Source of the DNA: Trifolium pratense
Lineage: Eukaryota > Streptophyta > Magnoliopsida > Fabales > Fabaceae
Direction: 5' to 3'
Assembly (NCBI RefSeq): GCF_020283565.1
Contig: NC_060060.1
Span: forward strand, 72,339,257 to 72,403,256
Length of the DNA: 64,000 bases
The notes beneath the pieces were generated by a model. That model made no database searches. It was not told where the DNA came from and was given only the letters and a program-made list of their open reading frames with translations. The position numbers were made by a program, and so were the translations under genes. Of the stretch, positions 53,470-64,000 are shown piece after piece (within the stretch, counting starts at the first letter, position 1; the number at the start of each line of letters is the position of its first letter).

Positions 53470-54946
53470 GAGATGAGTGAAAAAAAAAACACAAGAATGT
53501 TCACGATGAAGATCCGAATTGTAGAGCTAAAACAAATTCATATAAATTTGCCTATCACAATGACATATATATTATATATAAATCAAAGCATATCTATGAA
53601 ACAGATTCTCCTCCTAAATTATATAGCAGTACGTTTTCTCAAAATAAAGATACCATAGTTTGTCACGTTAGGATTTATGAATGAAGTTTTTTTTTTTTTT
53701 TGGTAAATTGAATGAAGATTTATTTAGATTTATTTAAATTGAAAACGACGGATTTAGCATTCTTAAAGTTTTTTTTAAACAAAGTTTTTTTTTTTAAAAA
53801 ACAATTTTTTTTCTTGTTATATTCAAATTTAAACAAAATTTTATTACATATAATAATAGTACCATGAAAAGTTAAAATTCAATAAATAAGATGAAGTCAT
53901 AGTTTGTTGAAACTTTAATCTATTACTAATATATTAAAATCAATTACCACCAAAGTTCCTAAATTATTATTATTGCTTTTAACCACGTTGCAAGTTTTAT
54001 ATTCTTCATTGTAATTTCACTAAAAAAAATATTAAAAAAATATAGAAAAAAATATAAGATAAATACAAAAAACAAATATATAGAAAGAAAAAAATATAAA
54101 TACAAAAAAAAATGTTATGCATAAAAATAGGAACAAAAGAAATTATAGATAGAAACAAAACAGAAAAATCTATACTCATAGAAATAGGAAGAAAAAAAAT
54201 AAAATAAAAGCACCCTTGTTGTCATTTAAATTTCCTCAAATTTGGAGTTACGATGATGTTTGGTAGACGATGTTGAATTTGAAGGTCAGAAGTACATTTC
54301 TACAAAATTAGTAATTGGAAAGACCTTCACTAAAACGGTAATTAATCTCTCTTTGTAACTCCAAATTTAGTGGGGTTTGATTCTGTGGAAAGCTAACTCG
54401 ATTAAGGTCATTTCGGTATCGGTTTGGTGTATTATTGATCCAAATTGAGTTGTGTGCGAAGCTTTGAAGTTGTGACTCAAAAACAGATTTTTTGCAGAAT
54501 TTTGGGAGACATACTTTCACTAAAACGGTAATTAATCTCTCTTTGTAACTCCAAATTCAGTGGGGTTTGATTATGTGGAAAGATAACTCGATTATGGTCA
54601 TTTCGGTATCCTTTTGGTGAATTATTGATTCAAATTGAGTTGTGTGCGAAACTTTGAAGTTGTGACTCGAAAGCAGAATTTTATGGGGCCAAAATCTAAA
54701 AAATTATAAAACAAGGGGGTAAAAGTCCGCGTTTTAAAACAGGGGGTAAAATTCCGATTTAATCAAAACTTGAGGCAAAACTGCATTTAAGCCAAAAAAA
54801 AATAATTAAAAAGGAACTGGAGAGAGGGAGTAACATTTTTCTATTGTAAGAGAAATAAAATACTGACCTCATATAACATATAGAAGGAAGTTTCATTTTT
54901 AATTATTCGTATGTTAACTTTATATGTAAATACTATATACTAATTT
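53470..54946. other. AT-rich spacer with a 190-bp tandem duplication
   Basis: No gene seen. 53640-54200 is A/T homopolymer-rich. 54326-54515 is repeated at 54516-54700 with few differences (TTCACTAAAACGGTAATTAA... and GAGTTGTGTGCGAA). A small minus-strand open frame over it has no known motif. Confidence 0.7.
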
Positions 54947-56694
54947 TGTTGCACCCCAAAATTTGCCCTTTTGATTGCAATCATATTTGACTTATGCTTT
55001 GCATTCATTTGCATCTATCCATTAGGTCAATAATTTCATATCATGCACATAAGGTATGGGATCACATATTTACTTGTGATTTGGGTTTTCCATTTAAAAG
55101 GAGAAGGGTTTGTCATCATCATGATCATCAAAGTGCTAGGGTTTCACCAATAGATTCATCAGATAAAATCAAGGTTAGGGTTTGACTTCATCAAGGTCAT
55201 CATTTTATGGTATTCAAAAGATCTCAAGGTGTTCAACATTACTTCATGATCACAAGGTTTCAATTGGTTGGAAGTCATTGGGTTCAACTGCAAAAATCAA
55301 CCTTTGACTTTTGAGGTTTTTGGTCAACCATGATCATATCAAGTCAAATTTCATGAAAAACATTGCTTATGGGTGGATTTGATCAAGTTAAAACACGAAT
55401 TTCAAGATAACATGCAAAAGGGGCAACTTAATTTGATCATTTGAAATTTTTTCCGATAACTTGCAAAAGGGGCAACTTTGATCATTTTGAAATTTTTTCC
55501 AAGTTACAAAATTTCAAGTTCATGGATGTGACTTTTCATGGTTGTAGCTTGCTCCTCAAGTCATTAAATTTTGCAAACAAGGGCTCTATCTCAAGGTCTC
55601 ATGGCATACTTAAATATGGTGAAACGATCGGAGGTTGAAAGGATCATTATAGTGTTTTGTCTCATGGGCACGTTGTTGACACTCAGGATTTTTTTAAGTG
55701 TTTTGTCCTTACCAAGTGCATGAGTTTATGGCCAATTTGTGATCAATACAAGTAATAATGTTTCATACCGGAGGGATTTATTTGAAGATGACATGACATG
55801 CTTCATTATTGTGGAAAGATTGAATCTAAAGCTCTTGGGAATCGGAAGATATGAAGTGACAAAGTTGAGGTTTCAAAGTTGTGAAAATGGCCAGATTTTT
55901 TCTAAGTGTTTTTCAGTGACAATTTTACAATTGATTCAACATTACAGTTGTAGTATGTCATGCCCTCTTTTCATTTTTACCAAGATCGGTAATGTCTTTT
56001 TCTTGATAAACAAGGTCCGAAGAGGAGAAATGGCCCTGATGAAACTGATTTATGGGGTCAGGAACTTGGAAATTTTTTCAAAGTGTTTTTCAGTGACAAG
56101 TTTGATTTTGGATGGCCAGTTTTCTATATGATCCAAGTTGATTCAGCTCAGGTGTTAAACATAAGCGTTGTATCATGCCATGCGCTATTTCCATTGGCAC
56201 CAAGAAAATGAATTTATTTTTCTTGAGAAGCAAGGTTCGAAGAGGAGAAATAGCTATGATGAAGCAGATTTATGGGTCAAAAAACCATGTCAAGTTCTTG
56301 CTCAAAACAAACCCAAACCTTGTGATCAGTGATTACATGCCTATTTTGCTTCTAAACCTCAAAAAAACTTATGTTTTACACAAACCTTTGGTGCATTACT
56401 TAAGTGATTGAGACATTGTCCAAGTGAAATGTCCTTTATGGAACACTTTTGCATAAAAGTTCCATTAAAGTTTACTTTTATCCAACAACTCAAGCATTGA
56501 GCTTTGTAATTGTTTCTTCTGATCACACTCAATCTCAACACTCAGATCATACACACAAAAATCTCTAAAACAAAAAACTCCATTAAAGAAGCTCAAAAAC
56601 CAAATTTTTGAATTCCTTAAATCCTTCAAGTTCTTGTTGTTTTTTCATTAAAAAACCATCCATACATCATAACTAAGCTATTGTATGCATTAAA

Positions 56695-58721
56695 TGTAAC
56701 ACCCGAACCCATTATTTAAGTAATTCTACCTTTATAAATCTATTTCAAAATACACGACGGAAAATCAAAGTTTATTATTATAAAAGTCATGGTTCGAACA
56801 TTACATTCTTCAATCATAATAATACTAATGTAATTAATTAGTAAAAACAGTGTTTATATAAAATAATCATTTATCAAAATGTATAGTTTTACAAATAAAT
56901 ATCGAAAGCCATAAAGACTCTATAGTCTAAATACAACCCTTTCCCGTGTCACAATCAGAGCAGAGCTTCACCGACGACTCGACATCGAATACCACAAAAC
57001 CTGTGAATCTGGACCCCCAACGGTCCAGCACATAACACATAAAAGAGAGTTAGACAACATACTCAAAATATACAAGTGTAAGTAAATGGTACTTAAACAC
57101 TTCTTCATAAAAACATGCATAATCATACATTATACATATACATCACCATCATTCATGCATATTCTTCATTTACAAGCATACATCATTAATCTCATTCAAT
57201 CATAAGCTACGAAAGGTTATAACCAAATATCAATCATAATTCACAAGATATTGAAGCCAATTACATTTAAAAATCATCGGCCAATCAACACATACATCAA
57301 GTCTAACACACATAGACAATTATCACAAATTCCAAACATATGTGTCACATATCAAATATCAAATAATGTACACATATCCTAATGCAATCTAATGCCACAA
57401 TCTTCATGCTATGTCCCCTAGACATATCTAATCCATGTGGTACCATCGTCTTTATTAGAGTATCTCACCTCTAATATTCGTCTTTATCGGATAAATATAA
57501 TCCGATATCCGTCTTTATTGGAATATCCAATATACAACAACAATTCATGAATGCATGTATATAATTCATGAATTCACACTCACACAATTAGCATTTTGCT
57601 CGTCATTTATAATGTGGAACACTATCCGACATTTCGTCTTTATTAAGATAACACTATACCTTAATATACGTCTTTATCGAATAACATAATTCGATATACT
57701 TCTTTATTAGAATAACATACTCTAATATCCTTCTTTATTAAGTTGATTAACACCTTAATATACTTCTTTGATATTTAAACAAACATCATCAACACAATCA
57801 ATAACAATTATATTCCACACATATAATCAACAATTCATCGACACATCATCACAATACAATTAATCATGGTTATAAACACCTAATTGTATGTTAATACTCT
57901 AATCACATGTTACAAACCTTTAATTGCACTTAGAAACATCAGCAAAATAAGTTTTAGTCTGTCATGGTGGCTGAGCGAAAGAAAGCCAGAGAAAGCTAGC
58001 AGGAACCCGTGGCTTCCTGGCTTCAGCCAGAGAAAGCCAGACCTCGCTGCAAGGCTGGCCCAGCCAGTACGCCAGCCACAGGTGCTCTGTTTTCGGGTTT
58101 GAGCATAAATCCACCCAAAAATCCCATTTTTGATGTTCCAAATCCCAAATAAGTTTGTTTTCACGCATATAACATGTATATAAACACAAAAGGAAAATCC
58201 ATTAAATTCATTCATACATCATGTTAAAAGCATATTAAGCATGTTATGAACCTTAGAATCGATTTCCATTAAGAAAATCCATCCAAAACTAAAACGAAAA
58301 TGGGGTGGAGGAAGTTCGGGTGAGGAGAAATCGACATTCTCCCCTTCCTCGAGTCACCCACGAATATGAAATCTACTCTCTTACCTTAGATCCGACGAAA
58401 GTTCGACGATTGCTCCTCGAATCTCTCCTCCAAGCTCTTGCCCTAGTTCTCCTCTTCTCTTCCTTCTCTCTACTTCACAAGAACAAGAGAAATAATGATA
58501 TTTCTCTCTCTAATGGGCTTCATATAGCGCCCCTCTCACCTTAAGTCCAAGGCCCATTGGGCCTCAAGCCCAATAGCTTGGCCCAACTCGCATTAACTCT
58601 CACTAACTTGCGCGTTAACTAAAACTCTCGATAAATAACTTAAAGTTACTATCTTACTTAAAAACCACGTCACCAAATAATTAAACACTTAAATAGTGAA
58701 TAATAAATTTGGGTCGTTACA
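56695..58721. mobile_element. Solo LTR, 2027 bp, with TTAAA target duplication
   Basis: Begins TGTAACACCCGAACCC and ends GGGTCGTTACA, with TG...CA ends in a longer inverted repeat. It is flanked by TTAAA at 56690-56694 and 58722-58726. No internal domain or second LTR is present, so it is a solo LTR left by recombination. The TGTAACACCC start is common in chromovirus-type gypsy LTRs, but the family is not certain. A hairpin array lies at 57447-57775. Confidence 0.9.
57447..57775 (+). repeat. Array of variable-arm hairpins
   Basis: Seven units share the lead CGTCTTTAT or TTCTTTAT and a closing ATAT or ATAC. Between them each has a different short inverted repeat: TTAGAG/CTCTAA, TCGGAT/ATCCGA, TTGGA/TCCAA, TTAAG/CTTAA, TCGAAT/ATTCGA, TTAGA/TCTAA, TTAAG/CTTAA. 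Counting the constant TA/TA, stems are 7-8 bp with loops of 3-12. Units 1-3 are contiguous at 57447-57535, and units 4-7 at about 57634-57763 after a gap. Confidence 0.85.
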
Positions 58722-58828
58722 TTAAACACCAACTGAAACACCTCTATCATCATCTCCCAATTTCCATTTTTTGTCGCTTTTTACTTGAGTTGGGTATAAC
58801 AATTCAGAAGGTTTCAAGGCAAAGTGGC

Positions 58829-59872
58829 TAGGGTGTTTATGGTCCAAATCATATCCAAACCAAACCATATCCATTCATAAATCATTTATTTGGATTAGGA
58901 TCCAAAACTAAATTCATTTTTTTAAAAATTGGTTATTAAACTGGTTATAAAATTTAGTTATGGTTATATAACTGGTTAGAATTATAAACCGGACTTTAAA
59001 TTGGATATTTATCAAATTAGATTTAAAACCAGATATTTTCGAAATTTCATTTTAAATTTGATTACCTCTCATTTTAAAATGATTAATTTTGAAAATAAAT
59101 TCTATTTGCTTGAATTAATTTTATGTACAAAAAATACTGATATTTATTATAGGAAAAAATATCAAAAAATACTGATTTGATTTTTTTAAAAAAATAAAAA
59201 CATTAAAAAATCGGTTTTTTTTAATTATTTGAAAAATATTTTTTTAAATAAAATATTAAAAAACTTAATTTTATATACAAAAAATACTGATATTTATTAT
59301 AGAAAAAAAATACTGATTTGATTTTTTTTTTAAAAAATAAAAAATCTGTCTTTTTTAATTATTTTTAAAATAAGAAAGTTTTTTAAATAAAATCATAATA
59401 ATTATTAAAATATAAAATAGCAAAATATTAATAATTTAACTTATATAAATAATTTAATAAATTTTAAAAATTGGGCTTTAATTTGTTTGAAAAATGGACT
59501 ATTTGGATCTTTTGAAAAATTGACATTTAGGAAATATGAAATTAAATTAGGAATTTTGATTTTGACACAAATTTATAGAGATTAATTTAACTAATTGTAA
59601 AAAAAGATTATGTGTGGTTTGACAAAAAAATTAAACTAGGAATTAGTGTAAGAAAATTGAACAAGAGCAAAAAAATTGCTTTGACAAAAACAAAAAAAAG
59701 TATTGGTTTTGGATATGGATATCCGGTTAAATAATCGGTTTTTATATTTGGATAACTCAACCATATATCAATAAACCGGTTAATTTCATTTTAGAATTAA
59801 CCGGTTTTTTGGTTTTGAATTTGGATATAGTTATAGATTAATCACTATAATCGGTTATTTTATGCACCCCTA
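58829..59872. mobile_element. Non-autonomous hAT-type element
   Basis: 1044 bp bounded by 8-bp repeats AAAGTGGC (58821-58828 and 59873-59880). It starts TAGGGTGTTTATGG and ends GCACCCCTA, a usual hAT terminal pair. The interior is AT-rich with repeated ACCGGTT- and TGGATAT-like words and no transposase. Confidence 0.9.
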
Positions 59873-60436
59873 AAAGTGGCTATACCATTACATGCCTGGG
59901 ATTTGGGAAATCAAGGAAGCTAAAGGTATCATTTTCTCATCTCGAAACATCATTTGAAGGGGCATTGGACTTTCTCCAATTGGTAAGCTTCTTGAAATTT
60001 CGAACTCACTCATTTGAGCATCATTTTAATTTCCTTTAATTTTAGTCCCACTTATACTAAGATCAAATGAATCATATGGACTTTAATCGTGTTGTAAAAA
60101 TTTAGTTCTTCAGGATCTCACCAACAAATCTCTATTTAGAATGGCTGGAGAATCAGAATTTTACAATCTTTCATGAATGTTTAAATCAGTAGTTCTTCAA
60201 AAAGTATACCTCTAGTATATTCATAAACATTAATTGATTATGAAAAATTATTTTTGAGCGATACTACAAGAATGCTTTAATATTGAATTTTAAGTTCTAC
60301 AAGAACTATACAAATCATTTTTCATTAACGGTGGTTAAAGAAATTTATATTCTTTGAGCAATCTATTATAATATTAAAGTTTTAGTTCTTCAAAAACTAT
60401 ATCACAAGTGATCTTCATATAATGATCACAATGATC

Positions 60437-63030
60437 TGAAGTGGAAGAAATAGTCACAAGAAGGGGGGGGGGGGGGGGGGTTTGAATTGTGACCCTTTTA
60501 AAATTAATCCTGCACTCTACAAAATTAATCTCAAGTGTATACTTGGATAAATGTTAGTGGAATATAAAACAGCTTGTTCTGAGAATGTTCTCTGCTGCGT
60601 GAGCTTGTTCTGAGAATGTTTTCTGCTGCGTGAGAATTCAAAGTGAATGTAGATTAAGTGGTTTGTGTGATGTGTGTTTGCAGTAAATAAATAGTTAAAG
60701 GTAAGAGAGATTCACACACAAAAATTATACTGGTTCACCCAAATCCTGGGCTAGTCCAGTCCCCACGCCTGTGAGTTTTCCACTATGATCTCGAGATACT
60801 ACCGATCTCAAATACAAATCTTCTTTGATCTAAACCACGATCAGAAACCTCCAATCCCTACAAGCTTGATCTACCTCAGCCTTACAGAGGTGTCACTCAA
60901 TCAATAGTTACGTATTGACTTGAGCCAATCTTCTTTTTACAAAGGGAAGTTGTTCTGGATCTAAGCTTATACAAAAACTCAAAACTAGTTTGAGAAGCTT
61001 ATACAAAATACACTCAATACACTCAGTAATATTGTGATCCAATAGGTTGATAGAGAGCTGGAGTGTGAGTGGTAAAATTGAGAGACAAAGATATAACCAC
61101 TTAAAAGTGGGTTATGTTTAAAAGTGGTCTCTTGAGAAATTTACTTGTAGAAACTCAAAGGTTGTTTGAGAAGCAAATAGAAACACTCAATAAACTCAGA
61201 AGTATGATGTGAATGAAGAGCCTGAGTTTGAGTGATGAAAGAAGAGTTTTAGGACTTGTAGACAAAAACAAGTAATTGATGATTTGTAGCTTGAACTCTC
61301 GCTCTTTCTCTTGGATTTGCTTGCCTTTTATAGATGCAACCTTATGTGTGAGTCTTGGCCTTCAAGTATATCAGTTAGAGAGCAAATTATAGCTGTTACT
61401 CAGTGCCAAAGATGCTTTAGACAGCTGCTGCAAAATTGCCAGATTCTCTGCTCATTCTTGAAACAGTCTTGAACTGAATTTTGCTTTGATCCACAAGAGC
61501 CAAAGAAGTGTGAGCTGTTGGCAAGTACAAATGAGTTGTTTCCTGCTTCCTTCAAATGTCAGAGGTCAGATATAGCCGTTTGGAACCTCAGTAAAAGGAC
61601 TCATGACAGTTGGAAATGGTTTTGAAAAACTGTGTGCAGGATTATTCTTGAATCAGTCTTGAACCAGTCTTGACTGCATCAGCAAGTGTGATGAAGCTTC
61701 ATCTCTATTTCCTTTGTGATATGCAGCTGTTCAGTAGGCTCAAGGACAACTCAGAGATAGCCTTAGCTTGGGAATAAACCAGCTGGATTAGTACAAAGGC
61801 ATGTGAGACAAAAATGTACTTGTATGACAACACCATTGAAGAATGTTCCAACATAGTCATTTTGCAAGTACATCACAACTCATAGTTCATAATGTGTTGT
61901 TGCAATCTGATTGGCCTATGATATATGATCAGGTATTTTCATTGGATGATCAATACCATAAAAGATCATAAAAGATCAAACTTATAATTCATTGCATGAA
62001 TTATGACTAGGAAAGGTATATGCTCATTTTCCATCAAAAGTGTTGATCCAAAAAGATATTATCTTCTGTAGAGATTTGATCCGTATTTCCTTTGTAAAGT
62101 GCTTATTTGTTTTGTCCAAAGTTGACTTATAAAATCAGAAAGCACTTAATCCAAAATGTGCTTATATTCAAAAGTGCAGTCTGTCTGTTAAGAATGTTCT
62201 CATATCATTCTTGAAACAGTATCTCAAGATTTTCTTAAGGAGGGATCTTCATGTTGCTGCAAAACTTTCCACAATTCCTCTTGATGTTTTGCACACATTG
62301 TTGCTTGTTCATTGAATACTTTGAGATGCTTTTAGTGGAGGCATGGGAGTACTCATCATGAGGATTATCATTTTCTAGCTTAGACAATGATTGAAACTTT
62401 TATGCCTTGTGGTGCATAAACTCCTTTGTAAATTCATGGAAAATCATTCTTAGATCATTCTTGTCTTGAGAAGCTAAGATGAAACTTTGAGTAGGTTTTG
62501 AAGATCTTCAACATATGCATCATTTGCATTGATGTTAATTGTAGTAGTAAATTCTCAAAGCATGTAACAAAACTCAATGTGAGCTTTGACATGATAACAT
62601 CAAATATGTTCTTCTATAGCTCGTGATGCAAGTATTTCCATCAACTATGATCTTCATATTCTTCCTTGAATCTTTAATACTCATTGTGAACCTTGTGGTG
62701 ATGAGGAAGACTATTAACCATGAAACTTGCTTTCTTGTTTGAATCTTCAAATGAAACCTCTTATGATTCAAACAACATCCTTTAAAAATCTTCATGAAGC
62801 TTGTGATGCTATTGTTATGATCATCTGATGCTACTCCGATTCTTTCATTGTTTGAGTATATAAAATGCACTTGTTGATGTGAGTGGCTTCTAGCTTGTCC
62901 ACTTTTATCATTACCTATCTTTCAACAAAAACTCAAGTGCAAACATCAGTAGATCACCATTCATAAAACTTAACATTTATTCCATAAGGTTTGTTGTCAT
63001 TAAAACACTAAAATGGATTTTGCCTCAACA
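60437..63030 (-). mobile_element. 3' LTR of a Sirevirus (copia) element
   Basis: On the minus strand the LTR begins TGTTGAGGCAAAATCC at 63030, straight after the polypurine tract AAAAAGGGGGAGAT (63044-63031), and runs to about 60437, where a TG (CA on the minus strand) precedes GATC. The length, about 2.6 kb, fits SIRE/Maximus-type elements. Near the far end is a run of 18 G (60463-60480) and a tandem duplication of about 31 bp (GAGCTTGTTCTGAGAATGTT twice, 60570-60637). The 5' half of the element lies beyond the window. Confidence 0.7.
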
Positions 63031-64000
63031 ATCTCCCCCTTTTTGATGATGACAAACCTTTTGAATAAATCTTATGTTTTATGGATGGAAATAATAACAA
63101 ATGCAAGAATGTTCGTAGATATGCAATTAAGCTCCCCCTAAACACATGCAAGGGTTTAATTCTTATCATTCTAATTAAACTCCCCCTAAATTCATGCAAG
63201 AGGTTAATTCATAACATTCTTCATTAATTAGTTTCATCTAACATTTCTCTCCCATCATATATATATATCTCCCCCTTTTGTCATCTATCAAAAAGTATTG
63301 GGAGTAATTTTAAATATGAAGTGCAATGATAGGATTCAAATGTAATAAACATTGCATACATGAAGTTGAGAAGTTCATTCATATATCAAACTTATCAAGT
63401 TTGCATTTAAACATTAAAGCACATAGCATGTATGATCATCAAATATTGCAATCACAACATGAATAATGATTAAATCACATGTAAACATATTTGATTTTAA
63501 AAGATAATGTTATACATTCTCAATTTAAAAAAGGATTTTGACCTCAAAGATATTGCAAGTTCTAAAGAAACAAATATTCTCAAAATTTAGAAAAACTCTC
63601 CCTAAATCTTATGAGATGAATATTCTCTAAAAGTTTCAAAATAATTTGGGTAGAGGTAACTTTTTTCTTTTAAAACATGATCATTCCAAAAAAAAATGAT
63701 GGACAAGACTATGTTGTGGTCATTTTAACAATAAAATATAATTTAGAATTGTCCAAAAACTTTGAAATTAGAGAGAAAATTGCGCATATGAAAAACTTTG
63801 AAATCAGAGTAAATTGACAATATCTCAAAAATAAATTTCTCTCTTTTCCAAATACTTCTATGATGAAGATGTTTCCTTTTTATAGCAAAATATTCAATAG
63901 GATCTTATGTTAAAACATCTGATCGTATTTCTATCATAACACATAAGTGTAGAAAAAATTCTTTCATGTTGAGAAAAAGTCAAATATGAGTTTATGAACA
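63031..64000 (-). mobile_element. Sirevirus 3' non-coding region with several purine tracts
   Basis: On the minus strand this interior segment has polypurine tracts at about 63031-63044, 63131-63142, 63180-63190, 63266-63279 and 63593-63603 (each A/T-rich then GGGGGAG or GGGAGAG). Several tracts upstream of the 3' LTR are a known trait of Sireviruses. No open coding frame of note lies here, in agreement with the long non-coding stretch between pol or the env-like frame and the LTR. Confidence 0.65.

Larger units (their letters stand above)
54947..60436 (+). mobile_element. Ogre-like LTR sequence, interrupted
   Basis: Starts TGTTGCACCCCAAAATTTGC, which I associate from memory with the LTRs of Ogre-type (Ty3/gypsy, Tat lineage) elements abundant in legumes. 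There is no coding capacity. An internal segment (about 55880-56050) is repeated, diverged, at about 56090-56290 (CAAGGTCCGAAGAGGAGAAA in the first copy, with one base changed in the second). The sequence is interrupted by a solo LTR (56695-58721) and a hAT-type element (58829-59872). The right limit is unknown and is set here at the next element. Confidence 0.5.

Noticed and set aside
54994..56411. Small open frames in the Ogre-like region
   Set aside because: No motif, they overlap repeated LTR sequence and they change frame between the internal repeats. Most likely chance.
57447..57775. CRISPR-like array
   Set aside because: Repeats with variable inserts superficially resemble a CRISPR, but the variable parts are short inverted repeats, units are contiguous within a plant solo LTR, and no cas gene or prokaryotic context exists.

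Overview
The window is nuclear DNA from a flowering plant, most likely a papilionoid legume of the Medicago/Trifolium/Vicia/Pisum group. It is AT-rich, with GT-AG introns and dense nested transposable elements. It carries a Mediator-subunit (MED13) copy resembling legume MED13, Sirevirus-type and Ogre-type LTR sequences, and a large intronless F-box/LRR gene of a kind expanded in legumes. The species call is inference. No rRNA, tRNA or CRISPR array was seen. Only one host gene looks intact.

Layout. (1) 1-9300 is a mosaic of gene fragments: two tandem units of about 2.8-3.2 kb (about 2056-4889 and 4890-8103). Each holds a small initiating exon (+), an old LINE tail (-) and a chaperonin-60 exon fragment (-). 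They are followed by three LSM4-like exons (+) at 8455-8870. (2) 10088-13152 is the 3' half of a copia element on the minus strand. It stops at, or within about a dozen bases of, an ATG that starts a MED13 copy. (3) 13153-31323 is that MED13 copy on the plus strand. At least 16 exons with ordinary splice sites are visible, but a nonsense codon, several frameshifts, missing segments and a missing 3' half make it a pseudogene. Its introns hold MITEs, a nested fold-back pair, a Helitron-like end and a TRIM. One exon is split by a 4343-bp copia element with identical LTRs, a 5-bp target duplication and an open pol frame that lacks most of gag. (4) 32215-36119 holds two large fold-back elements in TA microsatellites, one containing a hAT-type element and the other a Mutator-type element. 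(5) 36800-48262 is one full-length but decayed L1-type LINE with matching target duplications, carrying a MITE in its 5' UTR and a 5181-bp CACTA element in ORF2. The CACTA element carries an isoamylase-3 exon. (6) 49976-51706 (-) is the intact F-box/LRR gene. A long-armed fold-back with a palindromic minisatellite core (51813-53461) lies about 110 bp upstream of its ATG. (7) 54947 to about 60436 looks like Ogre-type LTR sequence, interrupted by a 2027-bp solo LTR and a hAT element. (8) 60437-64000 is the 3' LTR and part of the interior of a Sirevirus on the minus strand.

The genes do not form a pathway. The window shows capture, duplication and dismantling of host genes by transposons. Best leads: an array of hairpins with covarying arms inside the solo LTR, a palindromic repeat unit shared by two unrelated-looking MITEs, the gag-less copia with identical LTRs, the LSM4-like chimera, and a possible lipid-anchored F-box protein with a transposon in its promoter.
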